From assembly GCA_964350875.1 (NCBI GenBank), contig CAYGLT010000003.1:6926-70925 (forward strand): DNA of 64,000 bases, given 5' to 3'. How positions within the stretch are numbered: position 1 is the stretch's first letter; every line of letters starts with the position of its first letter. This DNA comes from JAHBXC01 sp964350875 (lineage in GTDB: Bacteria; Planctomycetota; Phycisphaerae; Phycisphaerales; UBA1924). Below the pieces are notes generated by a model. The model was not told the origin of the DNA and made no database searches. It worked only from the letters and a program-made list of their open reading frames with translations. The translations under genes were made by a program, and so were the position numbers. Below are positions 1 to 8,121 of this stretch, piece by piece.

Positions 1-279
1 CTGCTCCGCCGCGTGTGCAAGGTGTGCAACGGCTCGGGCAAGGTGAACAGCGTTCGTTGCGAGAAGTGCGTCGGCACGGGCTATTCCGGCCGCGTCGCGG
101 CGTACGAGATCATGACGATGACCGACGAGATCCGCGCGCAGGTCGCCAAGAGCGCCGACGCGGTGAGCATCCGCGAACTCGCCGTGGCGCAGGGGTTCAA
201 GCCGATGCGCTCGGACGCGTTCGAGAAGATGCGTCTGGGCCTGACGACCGACGAAGAGATCCGCCGCGTCCTCGAGTGA
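1..279 (+). CDS. gspE: Type II secretion ATPase GspE, C-terminal fragment
   Basis: Only the last 92 codons are in the window; the gene begins upstream. GspE/PilB ATPases sit on the cytoplasmic face of the type II secretion or type IV pilus machine and power pseudopilus assembly. The fragment carries the family's tetracysteine zinc-binding element: a CKVC pair near residue 6 and a CEKC pair about 16 residues on. Then comes the usual GRVAAYEIM-type C-terminal subdomain (family consensus GRxGIYE). The frame is open from base 1 and ends with TGA at 277-279. gspF follows 26 bp later and pseudopilin genes come next, which favours GspE over PilB. The Walker boxes lie outside the window. Confidence 0.85.
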   Translation: MLRRVCKVCNGSGKVNSVRCEKCVGTGYSGRVAAYEIMTMTDEIRAQVAKSADAVSIRELAVAQGFKPMRSDAFEKMRLGLTTDEEIRRVLE

Positions 280-305
280 CGCCGCCCTGAGGTTGAGACG
301 AGCCG

Positions 306-1523
306 ATGCCCCCCGAGGCCGCCAGCACCAGCCCGTTCTTCTTCGTCGCCGCGACACCGATGGGCTCGCGGAAGATGGGCGTGCGCGCCGCCGCCAACGA
401 GCCGCTGCTCTCGGAACTGCTCCGCAAAGAGCAACTCCTGCTGCTCCGCGCGTGGAAACTCCCCCAGTGGGCGCAGACGACCGAGTCTGTCGGCATCCCC
501 GTCTCTGACGACCTCGCGATGAACGACCAACTCGCGACGCTCCTGCCGCGCGGCGTGCCGCTCGTCGAGGCGCTCGATGTCGTGACATCGGTGGTCAAAC
601 CGGGCACGAAGCAGCGCATCGAGCGCATCCGCGAGATGGTAGTGAGCGGCTCGTCGTTCGCCGACGCGTGCCAGAAGGCGGGCGGGTTCGAGGATGTGTC
701 GATCGCCGTCTATCGGGCGGCCGAGCGCGCGGGCGATCTGGGCGGCGCCGCGGAGCGGCTCGCGAGTTCAGCGCGCAGGCGCCTGGCGATCAGCCGCAAG
801 GCGATCACCTTGCTCATCTACCCCGCGGTGGTCATGTCGATCAGCGTGGTGGTGGTGCTGGGCATGCTGTCGCTCGTCGTGCCGCGCATCGGCGAGGCGC
901 TGAGCGAGGCGGGCGTGAAACTCCCCTGGTTCTCCGACCTCGTATTCAGCGTGGGCGGCTGGTGCCGCGACAACCTGATCTGGATCGTGCTCGCGATGCT
1001 GACGGCAGTGGTGCTGGGCATCGCGCTGCGCCGGCAACTGGTCGGCGCGTTGCTCAAGGGCCTGCGCATCCTGCCCGCCGTGTCGCGGCTTCAACTGGCG
1101 ATCGAGAGCACGCGCTTCTTCGCGATCATGGCCGCGATGACCAAGTCGGGCGTGCCCATCGCCGACGGGCTCGCGACGACCGCGCAGTCGATCACCCACC
1201 CGAAACTCCGCGGCCAACTCGAATCGCTCCGGAAGAAACTCGTCGAGGGCGGGCTTCTCAAGACGCTCATCGACGAAGTGACCGCCCTCCCCGTCGCCAC
1301 GCGCCGCCTGCTGATCGCGGCCGAGCGCGGCGGCGACCTCGATCAGGTCTTCGACACCCTCGCCGGAGACATGGCCGAGGAGGTCGACACGCGCTCTGAC
1401 CGCCTGCTCGCGCTGCTTGAGCCGGCGATCATCGTCGCGATGTTCACGATCATCGGGGCGCTGCTCCTGGCGATCATGATTCCGCTCATCACGCTCTCCA
1501 CCAGCGCGGGGAGCCAGTTGTGA
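306..1523 (+). CDS. gspF: Type II secretion inner-membrane protein GspF
   Basis: GspF is the polytopic platform protein that couples the GspE ATPase to pseudopilus growth. The 405-residue product has the duplicated GspF domain. The first copy (about residues 75-195) starts with LATLLPRGVPLVEALDVV and leads into a transmembrane segment near 175-195. The second copy (about 265-390) has MAAMTKSGVPIADGL and ends in the last transmembrane segment (IIVAMFTIIGALLLAIMIP). A further hydrophobic segment lies near 220-240. The first 70 residues are longer and more divergent than usual, so an internal start is possible. It follows gspE and slightly precedes gspG. Confidence 0.88.
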   Translation: MPPEAASTSPFFFVAATPMGSRKMGVRAAANEPLLSELLRKEQLLLLRAWKLPQWAQTTESVGIPVSDDLAMNDQLATLLPRGVPLVEALDVVTSVVKPGTKQRIERIREMVVSGSSFADACQKAGGFEDVSIAVYRAAERAGDLGGAAERLASSARRRLAISRKAITLLIYPAVVMSISVVVVLGMLSLVVPRIGEALSEAGVKLPWFSDLVFSVGGWCRDNLIWIVLAMLTAVVLGIALRRQLVGALLKGLRILPAVSRLQLAIESTRFFAIMAAMTKSGVPIADGLATTAQSITHPKLRGQLESLRKKLVEGGLLKTLIDEVTALPVATRRLLIAAERGGDLDQVFDTLAGDMAEEVDTRSDRLLALLEPAIIVAMFTIIGALLLAIMIPLITLSTSAGSQL

Positions 1524-1614
1524 ACGCGTTCCACACCAACGGTTTCGGCCGGGAAGGCCCCGAGATGGCGCCGAATCGCGGGGAACCGCGGGTCGCGGCG
1601 GGCCGTCTTACGGG

Positions 1615-1620
1615 TAGAGT
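1615..1620 (+). promoter_or_regulatory. Putative -10 box for gspG
   Basis: TAGAGT lies 46 nt before the preferred gspG start, in an otherwise GC-rich stretch. It fits the TANNNT box seen before many starts in this window and implies a roughly 40-nt leader containing the GGAG at 1653-1656. No good -35 is visible. Confidence 0.35.
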
Positions 1621-1666
1621 TGCGCGACCTTTCCTCACGCGCCTTTCCTGCTGGAGCGTCCCGACC

Positions 1667-2086
1667 ATGCCCCGTCCCTCGATGACCGATCGTGCTTCGC
1701 GTTCCCTCCCCCGCGCTTCGGGCGGCTTCACGCTGCTCGAACTGATGCTTGTGCTCGTGATCCTCGGCGTGCTGGCGACCGTCGCCGCCATCGCCGTCAC
1801 GGGTCAGGCCGACAACGCGCGCCGGAGCGCGACCGTGACCAGCATGCAGACCATCGACCGCGGGCTGAAGTCGTACTACCTGCAGAAGGGCGCGTACCCG
1901 ACGACGCAGGAAGGCATCTCGATCCTTGTTCCGACCTTCATCGAGAAGCCGCCGCTCGACGGCTGGAAGCGCCCGTTCGCGTACTTCCACCCCGGCCAAA
2001 GCGGCCGCGACTACGACCTGATCAGCGTCGGCAAGGACGGCGAGTACGGCACCGAGGACGACATCCGCAGTTGGGAAATCGACTGA
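1667..2086 (+). CDS. gspG: Major pseudopilin GspG
   Basis: Major pseudopilin of the type II secretion system. The prepilin motif is GG|FTLLELMLVLVILG, with Glu at position +5 of the mature protein and a hydrophobic helix following. The C-terminal half has the hallmarks of GspG: a YPTTQEG-type loop, DGWKRPF, and a calcium-loop-like end with DLISVGKDGEYGTEDDI. The open frame extends to a GTG at 1520 overlapping gspF. I prefer ATG 1667 because it gives a normal short leader peptide, has GGAG 10 nt upstream, and has a candidate -10 at 1615. ATG 1682 is also possible. The product is 139 residues, normal for the family. Confidence 0.9.
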   Translation: MPRPSMTDRASRSLPRASGGFTLLELMLVLVILGVLATVAAIAVTGQADNARRSATVTSMQTIDRGLKSYYLQKGAYPTTQEGISILVPTFIEKPPLDGWKRPFAYFHPGQSGRDYDLISVGKDGEYGTEDDIRSWEID

Positions 2087-2087
2087 C

Positions 2088-2735
2088 ATGCGCATGGGGG
2101 GACGGACCATCCCGACGGTTCCCGCTCGCGCGCCGATAGCGCGCCGGGGCGTGACCTTCCTGGAGGTGGTCTTCTCCGCGGTGATTCTGGCGATCGCGGC
2201 CGGCGCGATCACCGGCGCCTTCGCGCTGATCGAGCGGCTCTCGCTCCGTGATGATGCGCGGCTGGCGGGGTACGAGGTCGCGCACCGGCTGATTCTGCAG
2301 TACATGGACGACCCGGACTCGCTGCCGCCCGAGCACCTGCCGCTCGAGATGGGGCGCTTCAGGTTCCGCTACACGATCGGCAAGGAAGCGCTGGTCGAGG
2401 ACAGCGCGGGCGAGACGGGCGTGGAGCGCCGCGAGGGGCGCAATGTCAACAACCTGGACATGGCCGACCGCCTGCGCGGGCGCCTGCTGCTCATCCGCGT
2501 GAGCGTGAACTGGGATCAGGGCGACGGCCTGCTGGACGAGGTCGCGTCGCTCGACCGGGTGTTCGACCCGTTCGGCGACACGAGCGACAGCGGGCAGATG
2601 CTCCGCCAGTTGCGCGAGGCGACGAAGAACAATCCGGAACTCCAGCAACTGATCGACAACATGATCCAGGCGGAGGAGCAGAAGAAGCAGCAGGAGGAGT
2701 TCGAGAAGAGCCTGCGCGGCGGGGGTGGCCGATGA
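2088..2735 (+). CDS. Minor pseudopilin, GspI-like
   Basis: A type IV prepilin-like protein of 215 residues that begins one base after the gspG stop codon. The leader is long (about 21 residues, MRMGGRTIP...RRG) and is followed by a cleavage motif RRG|VTFLEVVFSAVILAIAAG with Glu at +5. Position in the operon (after GspG, before GspJ-like) suggests GspI, but the body is longer than usual and the end is charged (EEQKKQQEEFEKSLRGGGGR), so the I or H assignment is an inference. Its stop overlaps the next start (ATGA at 2732). Confidence 0.7.
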   Translation: MRMGGRTIPTVPARAPIARRGVTFLEVVFSAVILAIAAGAITGAFALIERLSLRDDARLAGYEVAHRLILQYMDDPDSLPPEHLPLEMGRFRFRYTIGKEALVEDSAGETGVERREGRNVNNLDMADRLRGRLLLIRVSVNWDQGDGLLDEVASLDRVFDPFGDTSDSGQMLRQLREATKNNPELQQLIDNMIQAEEQKKQQEEFEKSLRGGGGR

Positions 2736-3622
2736 ACCGCCGGGGCTTCACCGCGCTCGAACTGATGATGGCGACGGCCGTCGGCGCCGTGGTGCTGCTG
2801 GCCGCGCTGGGCGTGTTCGGCATGATGGAGCGGCTCGACCGCTTCCACGCGCAGCGGTTCCGCGAGTCGACCGATCAGGTCTTCGCGCACACGGTGCTGG
2901 AGCGCGCGATGCAGACGCTGGTCGCGCAGGCCGAGCAGGACCCCGAGAAGATCATCGAGGGCTCGACGGGCATCAACCCCGACGACGCGGAACTCGAGGA
3001 GCCGCGCGGGCCGAACGACGGGAACGAAGAACTGCGCCGCCGCCAGCGCGAAGGCGCGATCATCCCGGGCTTGCACGGCCAGCACGGCGAGTTCAAGCGT
3101 GAAGCCAAAGGCAAGCAGTACGACGAGTACAACCGGGAGATCAAGGCCCGTCCGATGTTCGTGCTGGAAGCCGCGGGCGTGCTCGCAGCGGACAACAGCG
3201 CGGCGCCCCGTCGCATGGAAGTGACGATGCTGGCGCAGCCGGCGCCCGGCGCGCCGAAGACGCCGCTCTTCGTGCGCGGCGCGTTCGAGGCCGTCCCGAT
3301 GAACAAGGGTTGGGCGCTCGTGTATGTGCCGCTGGCCCCCGCGGGCGAGCCGATCACGCTGCTCGAGGGCATCCGCGACATGCGCTGGGAACTGCTCGTG
3401 CGCGGCGAATCGTCGGGCGGCGGGATGCTCAAGGCGCGCGACGAGGACGACATCGAGAAAGGCGGCGTGCGCGTCGCGGAACTCAACGCGAATGTCGCGC
3501 GGCAATTCCCCAAGGCGGTGCGCTTCATCGCCCTGCTCTCGACCGGGCAGACCGTTGACTGGATGTTCGAGCCCTCGGTGACCACCGCGGGCGTGTACAA
3601 CCTGGAGGCGCCCGCCCAGTGA
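2732..3622 (+). CDS. Minor pseudopilin, GspJ-like
   Basis: A 296-residue protein with the prepilin motif RRG|FTALELMMATAVGAVVLLAAL right at the N terminus, with Glu at +5. Pseudopilins with long globular domains placed between the I-like and K-like genes are normally GspJ, a tip-complex subunit. The start ATG overlaps the preceding stop in an ATGA arrangement, and its own stop overlaps the next start (GTGA), so translation is probably coupled. The body (from about residue 85) is rich in charged residues and has no recognised enzymatic motif. GspJ is assigned by position and size. Confidence 0.7.
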   Translation: MNRRGFTALELMMATAVGAVVLLAALGVFGMMERLDRFHAQRFRESTDQVFAHTVLERAMQTLVAQAEQDPEKIIEGSTGINPDDAELEEPRGPNDGNEELRRRQREGAIIPGLHGQHGEFKREAKGKQYDEYNREIKARPMFVLEAAGVLAADNSAAPRRMEVTMLAQPAPGAPKTPLFVRGAFEAVPMNKGWALVYVPLAPAGEPITLLEGIRDMRWELLVRGESSGGGMLKARDEDDIEKGGVRVAELNANVARQFPKAVRFIALLSTGQTVDWMFEPSVTTAGVYNLEAPAQ

Positions 3623-4512
3623 AGCAGCGGCGCGATCCATCCCGAAGCGGCCGCGAGCGCGGTTTCGTGCTCCCGACGATCATCCTGCTGATCTTCGTGG
3701 GGTCGCTGGTGATCGCGTCGGCGCTGGAGCGGTATTCGACCCAGCAGTTGATCGTCCAGCAGCAGATCGAGGGGTACCGGCGCCATCACGATGTGCAGGG
3801 CGCGCGGGCGGTGCTGAAACTCTGGATCGAGCGTCAGCGCCTGGGCGATCTGGGCGCCAAGGCGTCGCCGATCACTCCGGCGCACCGCTTCGAACTGCCC
3901 GGCGGTCGACGGATCGCCGTGTATCTGCTCGACGGCCAGGGGCTGGCGAAGGCGGATGTCAGCGACGAGGCGCCCGCGATGCGTCAGGCGTACGAGACCT
4001 TCCAGCGCCGGCTCCCCCCGGACCGGCCCGATCTGTACCGCCGGCTGGGCCCGGTGACGGTGAGCATCAACAGCGCGCCGGAGGAAGTGATCGCCGCGCT
4101 GGCGCCCGACGGCCGCGAACTGGCGCCGACGGTGCTGGTGGCGCGTCAGGAAGAGCGTCTGAATCAGGCGAGCGCGAGGACGCTGCTGACGGACTTCGGG
4201 TACGACAACGAGCAGATCGCCGAGATCTTCCGGCTGATCGCGTTCGAGCCGACTTTTTTGCGCACCCTCGTCGAAGTCGAGGACACGACCGGGGTGATGC
4301 GGTTCGCGGCGTACATCGACGCGGGCGGCGTGAACGCCGGGAAGCCGCAGATCGTGGAATGGCGCCAGGTGGACGAGGACGAGGCGGCCGCGTTGCTGCT
4401 TTCCGGTCCGACCGAGAACGACGCCGGGAGCGGCGTCGGGGGGTCGTCGACCCGGGGGAATGAGCGGGTCGGGCAAAGAGGATCATCCGGGGCGGGCAGG
4501 GAACAGCGGTAA
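3619..4512 (+). CDS. gspK: Minor pseudopilin, GspK-like
   Basis: A 297-residue protein starting at GTG 3619, overlapping the GspJ-like stop by 4 bp. The N terminus has a prepilin-type segment RERG|FVLPTIILLIFVGSLVIA that lacks the Glu at +5 (Thr instead). Lack of Glu5 is a known property of GspK, the pseudopilus tip subunit. The body contains a helix-hairpin-helix-like stretch (SINSAPEEVIAALAPDG, about residues 139-155) typical of GspK. The C terminus is a low-complexity Gly/Ser/Arg tail. It closes the pseudopilin group. Confidence 0.78.
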   Translation: MKQRRDPSRSGRERGFVLPTIILLIFVGSLVIASALERYSTQQLIVQQQIEGYRRHHDVQGARAVLKLWIERQRLGDLGAKASPITPAHRFELPGGRRIAVYLLDGQGLAKADVSDEAPAMRQAYETFQRRLPPDRPDLYRRLGPVTVSINSAPEEVIAALAPDGRELAPTVLVARQEERLNQASARTLLTDFGYDNEQIAEIFRLIAFEPTFLRTLVEVEDTTGVMRFAAYIDAGGVNAGKPQIVEWRQVDEDEAAALLLSGPTENDAGSGVGGSSTRGNERVGQRGSSGAGREQR

Positions 4513-4515
4513 TCT
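4510..4515 (+). promoter_or_regulatory. Putative -10 box upstream of the gspC-like gene
   Basis: TAATCT lies in the short gap after the gspK-like stop, about 66 nt before ATG 4582. It matches the TANNNT pattern and would give the second half of the operon its own promoter. No clear -35 is seen. Confidence 0.3.
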
Positions 4516-4581
4516 GCCCCGCGTCGAACGCGAGGCCGCCGACACGACGACAGTAAGAGATTGACGAGGAATCAGCACGCC

Positions 4582-5292
4582 ATGGGATCGCTTCCGCTCA
4601 GACAATCCGACGCAGCCCGGTGGACGAAGGCCGCGTGGGCGGCGACCGCGCTCGCGGGGGCGGCGGCGGTGATCATCTTCGTGCTCCCTGCGCGGAAGGT
4701 GACGATCGACGCTGATCCCACCGCGCACGGCGGGCATGCACAAACGCCCGAGAAGGTGCGCGTGCACCCGACCGAGAACCTGGGCCCTCAGAACTGGTCG
4801 GCGCTGTCGTCGACCATGCTCTCGCTCCAGAGCGATCAGCCGGAGTTGGAGCAGTGGTGGCGCACGGAAGAGCGGCGTCGCGCTGACGCGGCCGCCCGAG
4901 CCGCGGCCGAGAACGGCAATGCCGAAGACGGCGCACCGACCGACACGAGAGTGGATGGCCGCTTCGCGCCGACTTGGCGATTCATCGGTCTGATGTGGAG
5001 CGGGCGCACGCCGCTCGCGATCCTGCATGTCGATGGTCGCCAGAAACTCGCTCGCGTGGGCGACAAGCCGATCGCCAACGACGAGTTCGTCATCGACTCG
5101 ATCGACGCGGAGAAGGTCATCGTGTCGCGCCGGGGGAGCAAGTACGAGATCAAGCGTGAGGAATCGGACCGCGGCCGCGTCCTGACAGACGCCAGCGCGA
5201 GCGTGGACCCGGAATCCAGCGTGTTCGGGGATCAGACGGGAATCGGCCGGCGCGCGCCGACGATGACCCGCCCGAGGAACAACCGTCAATGA
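4582..5292 (+). CDS. GspC/PilP-like type II secretion inner-membrane protein
   Basis: A 236-residue bitopic protein. A transmembrane segment (AAWAATALAGAAAVIIFVLP, about residues 18-37) is followed by a periplasmic linker with a charged helix. Then comes a small beta domain (about 132-190): RFIGLMWSGRTPLAIL, QKLARVGDKPI, FVIDSIDAEKVIV. That pattern resembles the homology region of GspC and the PilP domain, which bind the secretin. ATG 4582 is chosen over TTG 4561 because it leaves a sensible N terminus and a GAGGA upstream. It overlaps the next start by 4 bp (ATGA). The family assignment rests on architecture and operon position. Confidence 0.6.
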   Translation: MGSLPLRQSDAARWTKAAWAATALAGAAAVIIFVLPARKVTIDADPTAHGGHAQTPEKVRVHPTENLGPQNWSALSSTMLSLQSDQPELEQWWRTEERRRADAAARAAAENGNAEDGAPTDTRVDGRFAPTWRFIGLMWSGRTPLAILHVDGRQKLARVGDKPIANDEFVIDSIDAEKVIVSRRGSKYEIKREESDRGRVLTDASASVDPESSVFGDQTGIGRRAPTMTRPRNNRQ

Positions 5293-6848
5293 GCGTGTAC
5301 GCCGCCTGGATACGGGAGGACCTCTCCGAGGTCCGGCTGTGGACGCCCAGCGGCGAGGTGTCGTGGCGCGCGGAGCCAGCGCCCAAGGAAGACGAGCCCG
5401 ACGCGTTCTTCATGCGTGATCGCGCGAAGGACGCCGCGGCGTGGGCTGTCTCTCAGTTGGGCGGCGCCAAGCGGCTGGGCATCGTGTGCGTGGACATCGA
5501 GGACGCGGCGTGCGTCTTCGCGAGCGCGCCGAGCGCCGATCCCGAAGTTGTCGCCGCCGCGATGCGCTCCGGCTCGACCGACTACGACGCGCTCACGATG
5601 CGCGGGCATATGCAGCCCCTCGCGAAGGCGGCGGCGAAGCCGAGTTCGTTCTCGAGCCCGACGATCGACAAACTGTTGAAGCGCGGCAAGGCAGCGCCTG
5701 CGGCGCAGGCGGGTTCCCTCCGCATGGCGGTGCTGGCGACGCCCGACTCGCTCGTGCGGTTGTGGCTCGACCAACTCGACCGTCTCGGCGCGAGCGTCGG
5801 GGTGGTCGTGTCGCTCTGGCACGCGCTGGGCGAGGCGTGGTCGCAGGACAACTCCGGCGCGTCCGACGGTGAATCCGTCGAGGCGCAGGACATCGGGCCG
5901 ATTGATGCGGTGATCCTCGAGGACACCGGGCGGCTCGTGTGGTCGTGGATGCGCGGCGGGAACCTGATCGCGGCGGGCGAACTCTCGATCCGCCGCACGG
6001 GCGGCGTCGACCCCGAGCGCTGGAACAGCGAGGCGTGGTTCCCGGTGGCTGCGTCGCGTCTGACGCTCGACTGGCTGACCTGGTCCACGCACATGGGCGC
6101 CAGCCCGACGAAGGTGCGTGTGGTCGGTTCGGACGCCAAGGATCTGGCGCAGGTTCTCGACGAGCGCTGGCCGCACGCGGATGTGAGCGCGACGGTGCAG
6201 AACGACCCGATCGGCGGGACGGTGCGTGCGCTCGCGCAACGCGAGAATGTCTCGCCCGACGCCGACGACGATCCACGACGCACGCTGGTGGCGCTGTCGC
6301 GTCGCCGCGGGCGCGCGCACGCGAAGTTGTACACCTGGGCGGGCGTGGCGACCGGCCTGTGCGCCGTCGCGGTGTTCGCGGTCGGCTGGCGCACGATGGA
6401 GCGCAAGGCGCAACTCGAGCGGGCGGCGTCGAACCTGCGGAATCAGGTCGCGCTGACCGTGCAGGAGGTCGAGCCCTCGCTCGCGAGCAACCCCGACAAG
6501 GCGCGCGCGCTCGATTCGGTGCTCCAGCAACTCCGCCAGGAGCGCCCGGAGATCAGCGATCCGCCCGCGGCGCGTCCGATCCTCAACGAACTCGCTCGGC
6601 TGAGCGCCGCGTTCGAGGCGCTGGGCGCGGACGGGCTGTTCTTCCTCGACTTTGACCTGAACGAAACGCTCCCCAACGCGACGGTGCGCGTGCCCGACTT
6701 CGCGACGGGCGAGCGGCTGCGCGAGGAACTGATGCGTTCTCCCGGGCAGATCGACTGGTCGGTGACTTTCCAGCGTGAGTTGGGGCAGAACCTGCAGGAC
6801 TGGAAACTGACCGGTCAATGGATTGCGCCGCCGGAGGCCGCACGATGA
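5289..6848 (+). CDS. GspL-like (PilM-PilN type) assembly protein
   Basis: A 519-residue protein with a long cytoplasmic N-terminal region, one transmembrane helix (YTWAGVATGLCAVAVFAVGW, about residues 347-366) and a periplasmic C-terminal domain starting with a coiled coil (MERKAQLERAASNLRNQV). This matches GspL, whose cytoplasmic actin-like half binds GspE and whose periplasmic half is PilN-like. I see no clean actin-fold phosphate motifs, so the N-terminal similarity is inferred from layout. Start ATG 5289 overlaps the previous stop and its stop overlaps the next start (ATGA), marking it as part of the same transcript. Confidence 0.6.
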   Translation: MSVYAAWIREDLSEVRLWTPSGEVSWRAEPAPKEDEPDAFFMRDRAKDAAAWAVSQLGGAKRLGIVCVDIEDAACVFASAPSADPEVVAAAMRSGSTDYDALTMRGHMQPLAKAAAKPSSFSSPTIDKLLKRGKAAPAAQAGSLRMAVLATPDSLVRLWLDQLDRLGASVGVVVSLWHALGEAWSQDNSGASDGESVEAQDIGPIDAVILEDTGRLVWSWMRGGNLIAAGELSIRRTGGVDPERWNSEAWFPVAASRLTLDWLTWSTHMGASPTKVRVVGSDAKDLAQVLDERWPHADVSATVQNDPIGGTVRALAQRENVSPDADDDPRRTLVALSRRRGRAHAKLYTWAGVATGLCAVAVFAVGWRTMERKAQLERAASNLRNQVALTVQEVEPSLASNPDKARALDSVLQQLRQERPEISDPPAARPILNELARLSAAFEALGADGLFFLDFDLNETLPNATVRVPDFATGERLREELMRSPGQIDWSVTFQRELGQNLQDWKLTGQWIAPPEAAR

Positions 6849-7405
6849 GCGTTCTGAAGCACGAGCCGATGCTGCGCCCGCTGGCGCTGAGCGCCGAACG
6901 GGCGAACCGTCCGACGGCGATCGTGGCGTTCACCGCGGTGCTGCTGGTCGGCGCGTTCGGCTTCCTGATGTGGTCGGCGAAGGGCGTCGGCGCCGCCGAG
7001 CGTCGCGTCGAGCGAGCCCGGGGCGAGGCGGTGAATGTGGCGCTGATCTCCGAGGAGATCGAGCGGCTGCGCACCGAGGAGACCGTCACCGACACGCCGG
7101 ACGCCAAGTACCGGCGCAACCCGAACCTTCTCAGCACGCTCAGCACTTCCGCCGATGTGGCCGGGCTGAGCGTCCGTCCCCGGATCACGCCCCTGAAGTC
7201 CGACGAGCAGCGCAACGGCGCGCTGATCCGCCAGAATGTCTCGGCGAGCATCAGCGGCCAGGAGATCGGCGATGTCCTTCGCTGGATCGAGACCGTGCTG
7301 AAGCAGATGGACGGGCTCTATGTTTCTCAGTTCAAAGCAACGCCCAACCGTACGACTGGGTGGAACATCGATGTGCGCTTCTCGCGCTGGGAGTTGAAGC
7401 AGTGA
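6845..7405 (+). CDS. GspM/PilO-like type II secretion protein
   Basis: A 186-residue protein with one N-terminal transmembrane helix (AIVAFTAVLLVGAFGFLMWS, about residues 25-44), a charged coiled-coil stretch (ERRVERARGEAVNVALISEEIERLR) and a compact C-terminal alpha/beta region. That is the layout of GspM and PilO, which pair with GspL/PilN in the inner-membrane platform. The ATG overlaps the upstream stop and the stop overlaps the downstream GTG start (GTGA). Assignment is by architecture and position, since these proteins diverge quickly. Confidence 0.55.
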   Translation: MSVLKHEPMLRPLALSAERANRPTAIVAFTAVLLVGAFGFLMWSAKGVGAAERRVERARGEAVNVALISEEIERLRTEETVTDTPDAKYRRNPNLLSTLSTSADVAGLSVRPRITPLKSDEQRNGALIRQNVSASISGQEIGDVLRWIETVLKQMDGLYVSQFKATPNRTTGWNIDVRFSRWELKQ

Positions 7406-8058
7406 ACGCGATCAAGAACACTCGACGCAGCGCGGTGGCGATCCTCTCCGTCGTGGCCCTCGCGGGCGCGATCGGCGGGTGCTCGGCGAAGAAGCCGACC
7501 GACATCACCATCTCCAACGGGCGCGAGGTCTCTCAGGACCTGACGAAGGCGGTGGGGCTGGTCGCGCAGGCGCAGAAGGCCCAGAAGGACGACAAGAACG
7601 AACTCGCGATCTCGCTGTACCAGCAGGCCGTGGAGCAGTACCGGGACTACCCGGCCGCCTGGAACAACATGGGCGTGCTGATGCTCAAGGAGCAGCGGTA
7701 CCTCGAGGCGGCGGAGTGCTTCGTCAACGCGCAAGAGATGGCGCCTCAGGACCCCCGCCCGTCGTACAACCTGGGCCTGACCTGGGACAAGGCGGGGTAC
7801 CCGAGCGACGCGCTCACGCACTATCAGTCGGCGCTCCAGCGCGACTCGAACTACCTGCCGGCCCTTCGCGGCGCGGCCCGCGCGTCGTGGCTGCTCCGCC
7901 GGTACACCGAATCTTCCCTTGACACGGTCCGCACGGCCCTCATGATCGAGAAGAACGAGCGCTGGCGCAACTGGTTCCAGTTGGAGAATGTCCGGATCCA
8001 GAACGAACTGTCCCAGCCGACCTACTCGGGCATCGGCGGCTCGTTCAACACCCCCTGA
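7402..8058 (+). CDS. TPR lipoprotein at the end of the gsp operon
   Basis: A 218-residue protein starting at GTG 7402, coupled to the previous gene by a GTGA overlap. The N terminus is a lipoprotein signal: basic stretch, hydrophobic core and a lipobox ending GAIGGC with Cys at residue 27, so Lgt (encoded at 45044) should modify it. Three to four tetratricopeptide repeats follow (about residues 50-175), for example AISLYQQAVEQYRDYPAAWNNMGVL and SYNLGLTWDKAGYPSDALTHY. By position it may be a pilotin-like or assembly factor for the secretion machine, as TPR lipoproteins (PilF/PilW) are in type IV pilus systems. That role is inferred. Confidence 0.7.
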   Translation: MNAIKNTRRSAVAILSVVALAGAIGGCSAKKPTDITISNGREVSQDLTKAVGLVAQAQKAQKDDKNELAISLYQQAVEQYRDYPAAWNNMGVLMLKEQRYLEAAECFVNAQEMAPQDPRPSYNLGLTWDKAGYPSDALTHYQSALQRDSNYLPALRGAARASWLLRRYTESSLDTVRTALMIEKNERWRNWFQLENVRIQNELSQPTYSGIGGSFNTP

Positions 8059-8121
8059 GGGGTGGGCTCTGATCGGCATCTCGCGCGATCCCAGGCGGGT
8101 CGTCGCTCGTAAGGAAGTCTG

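Noticed and set aside
1520..1666. Longer gspG start at GTG 1520
   Set aside because: It would add 49 residues before the prepilin motif and place the -10 box and ribosome binding site inside the gene.
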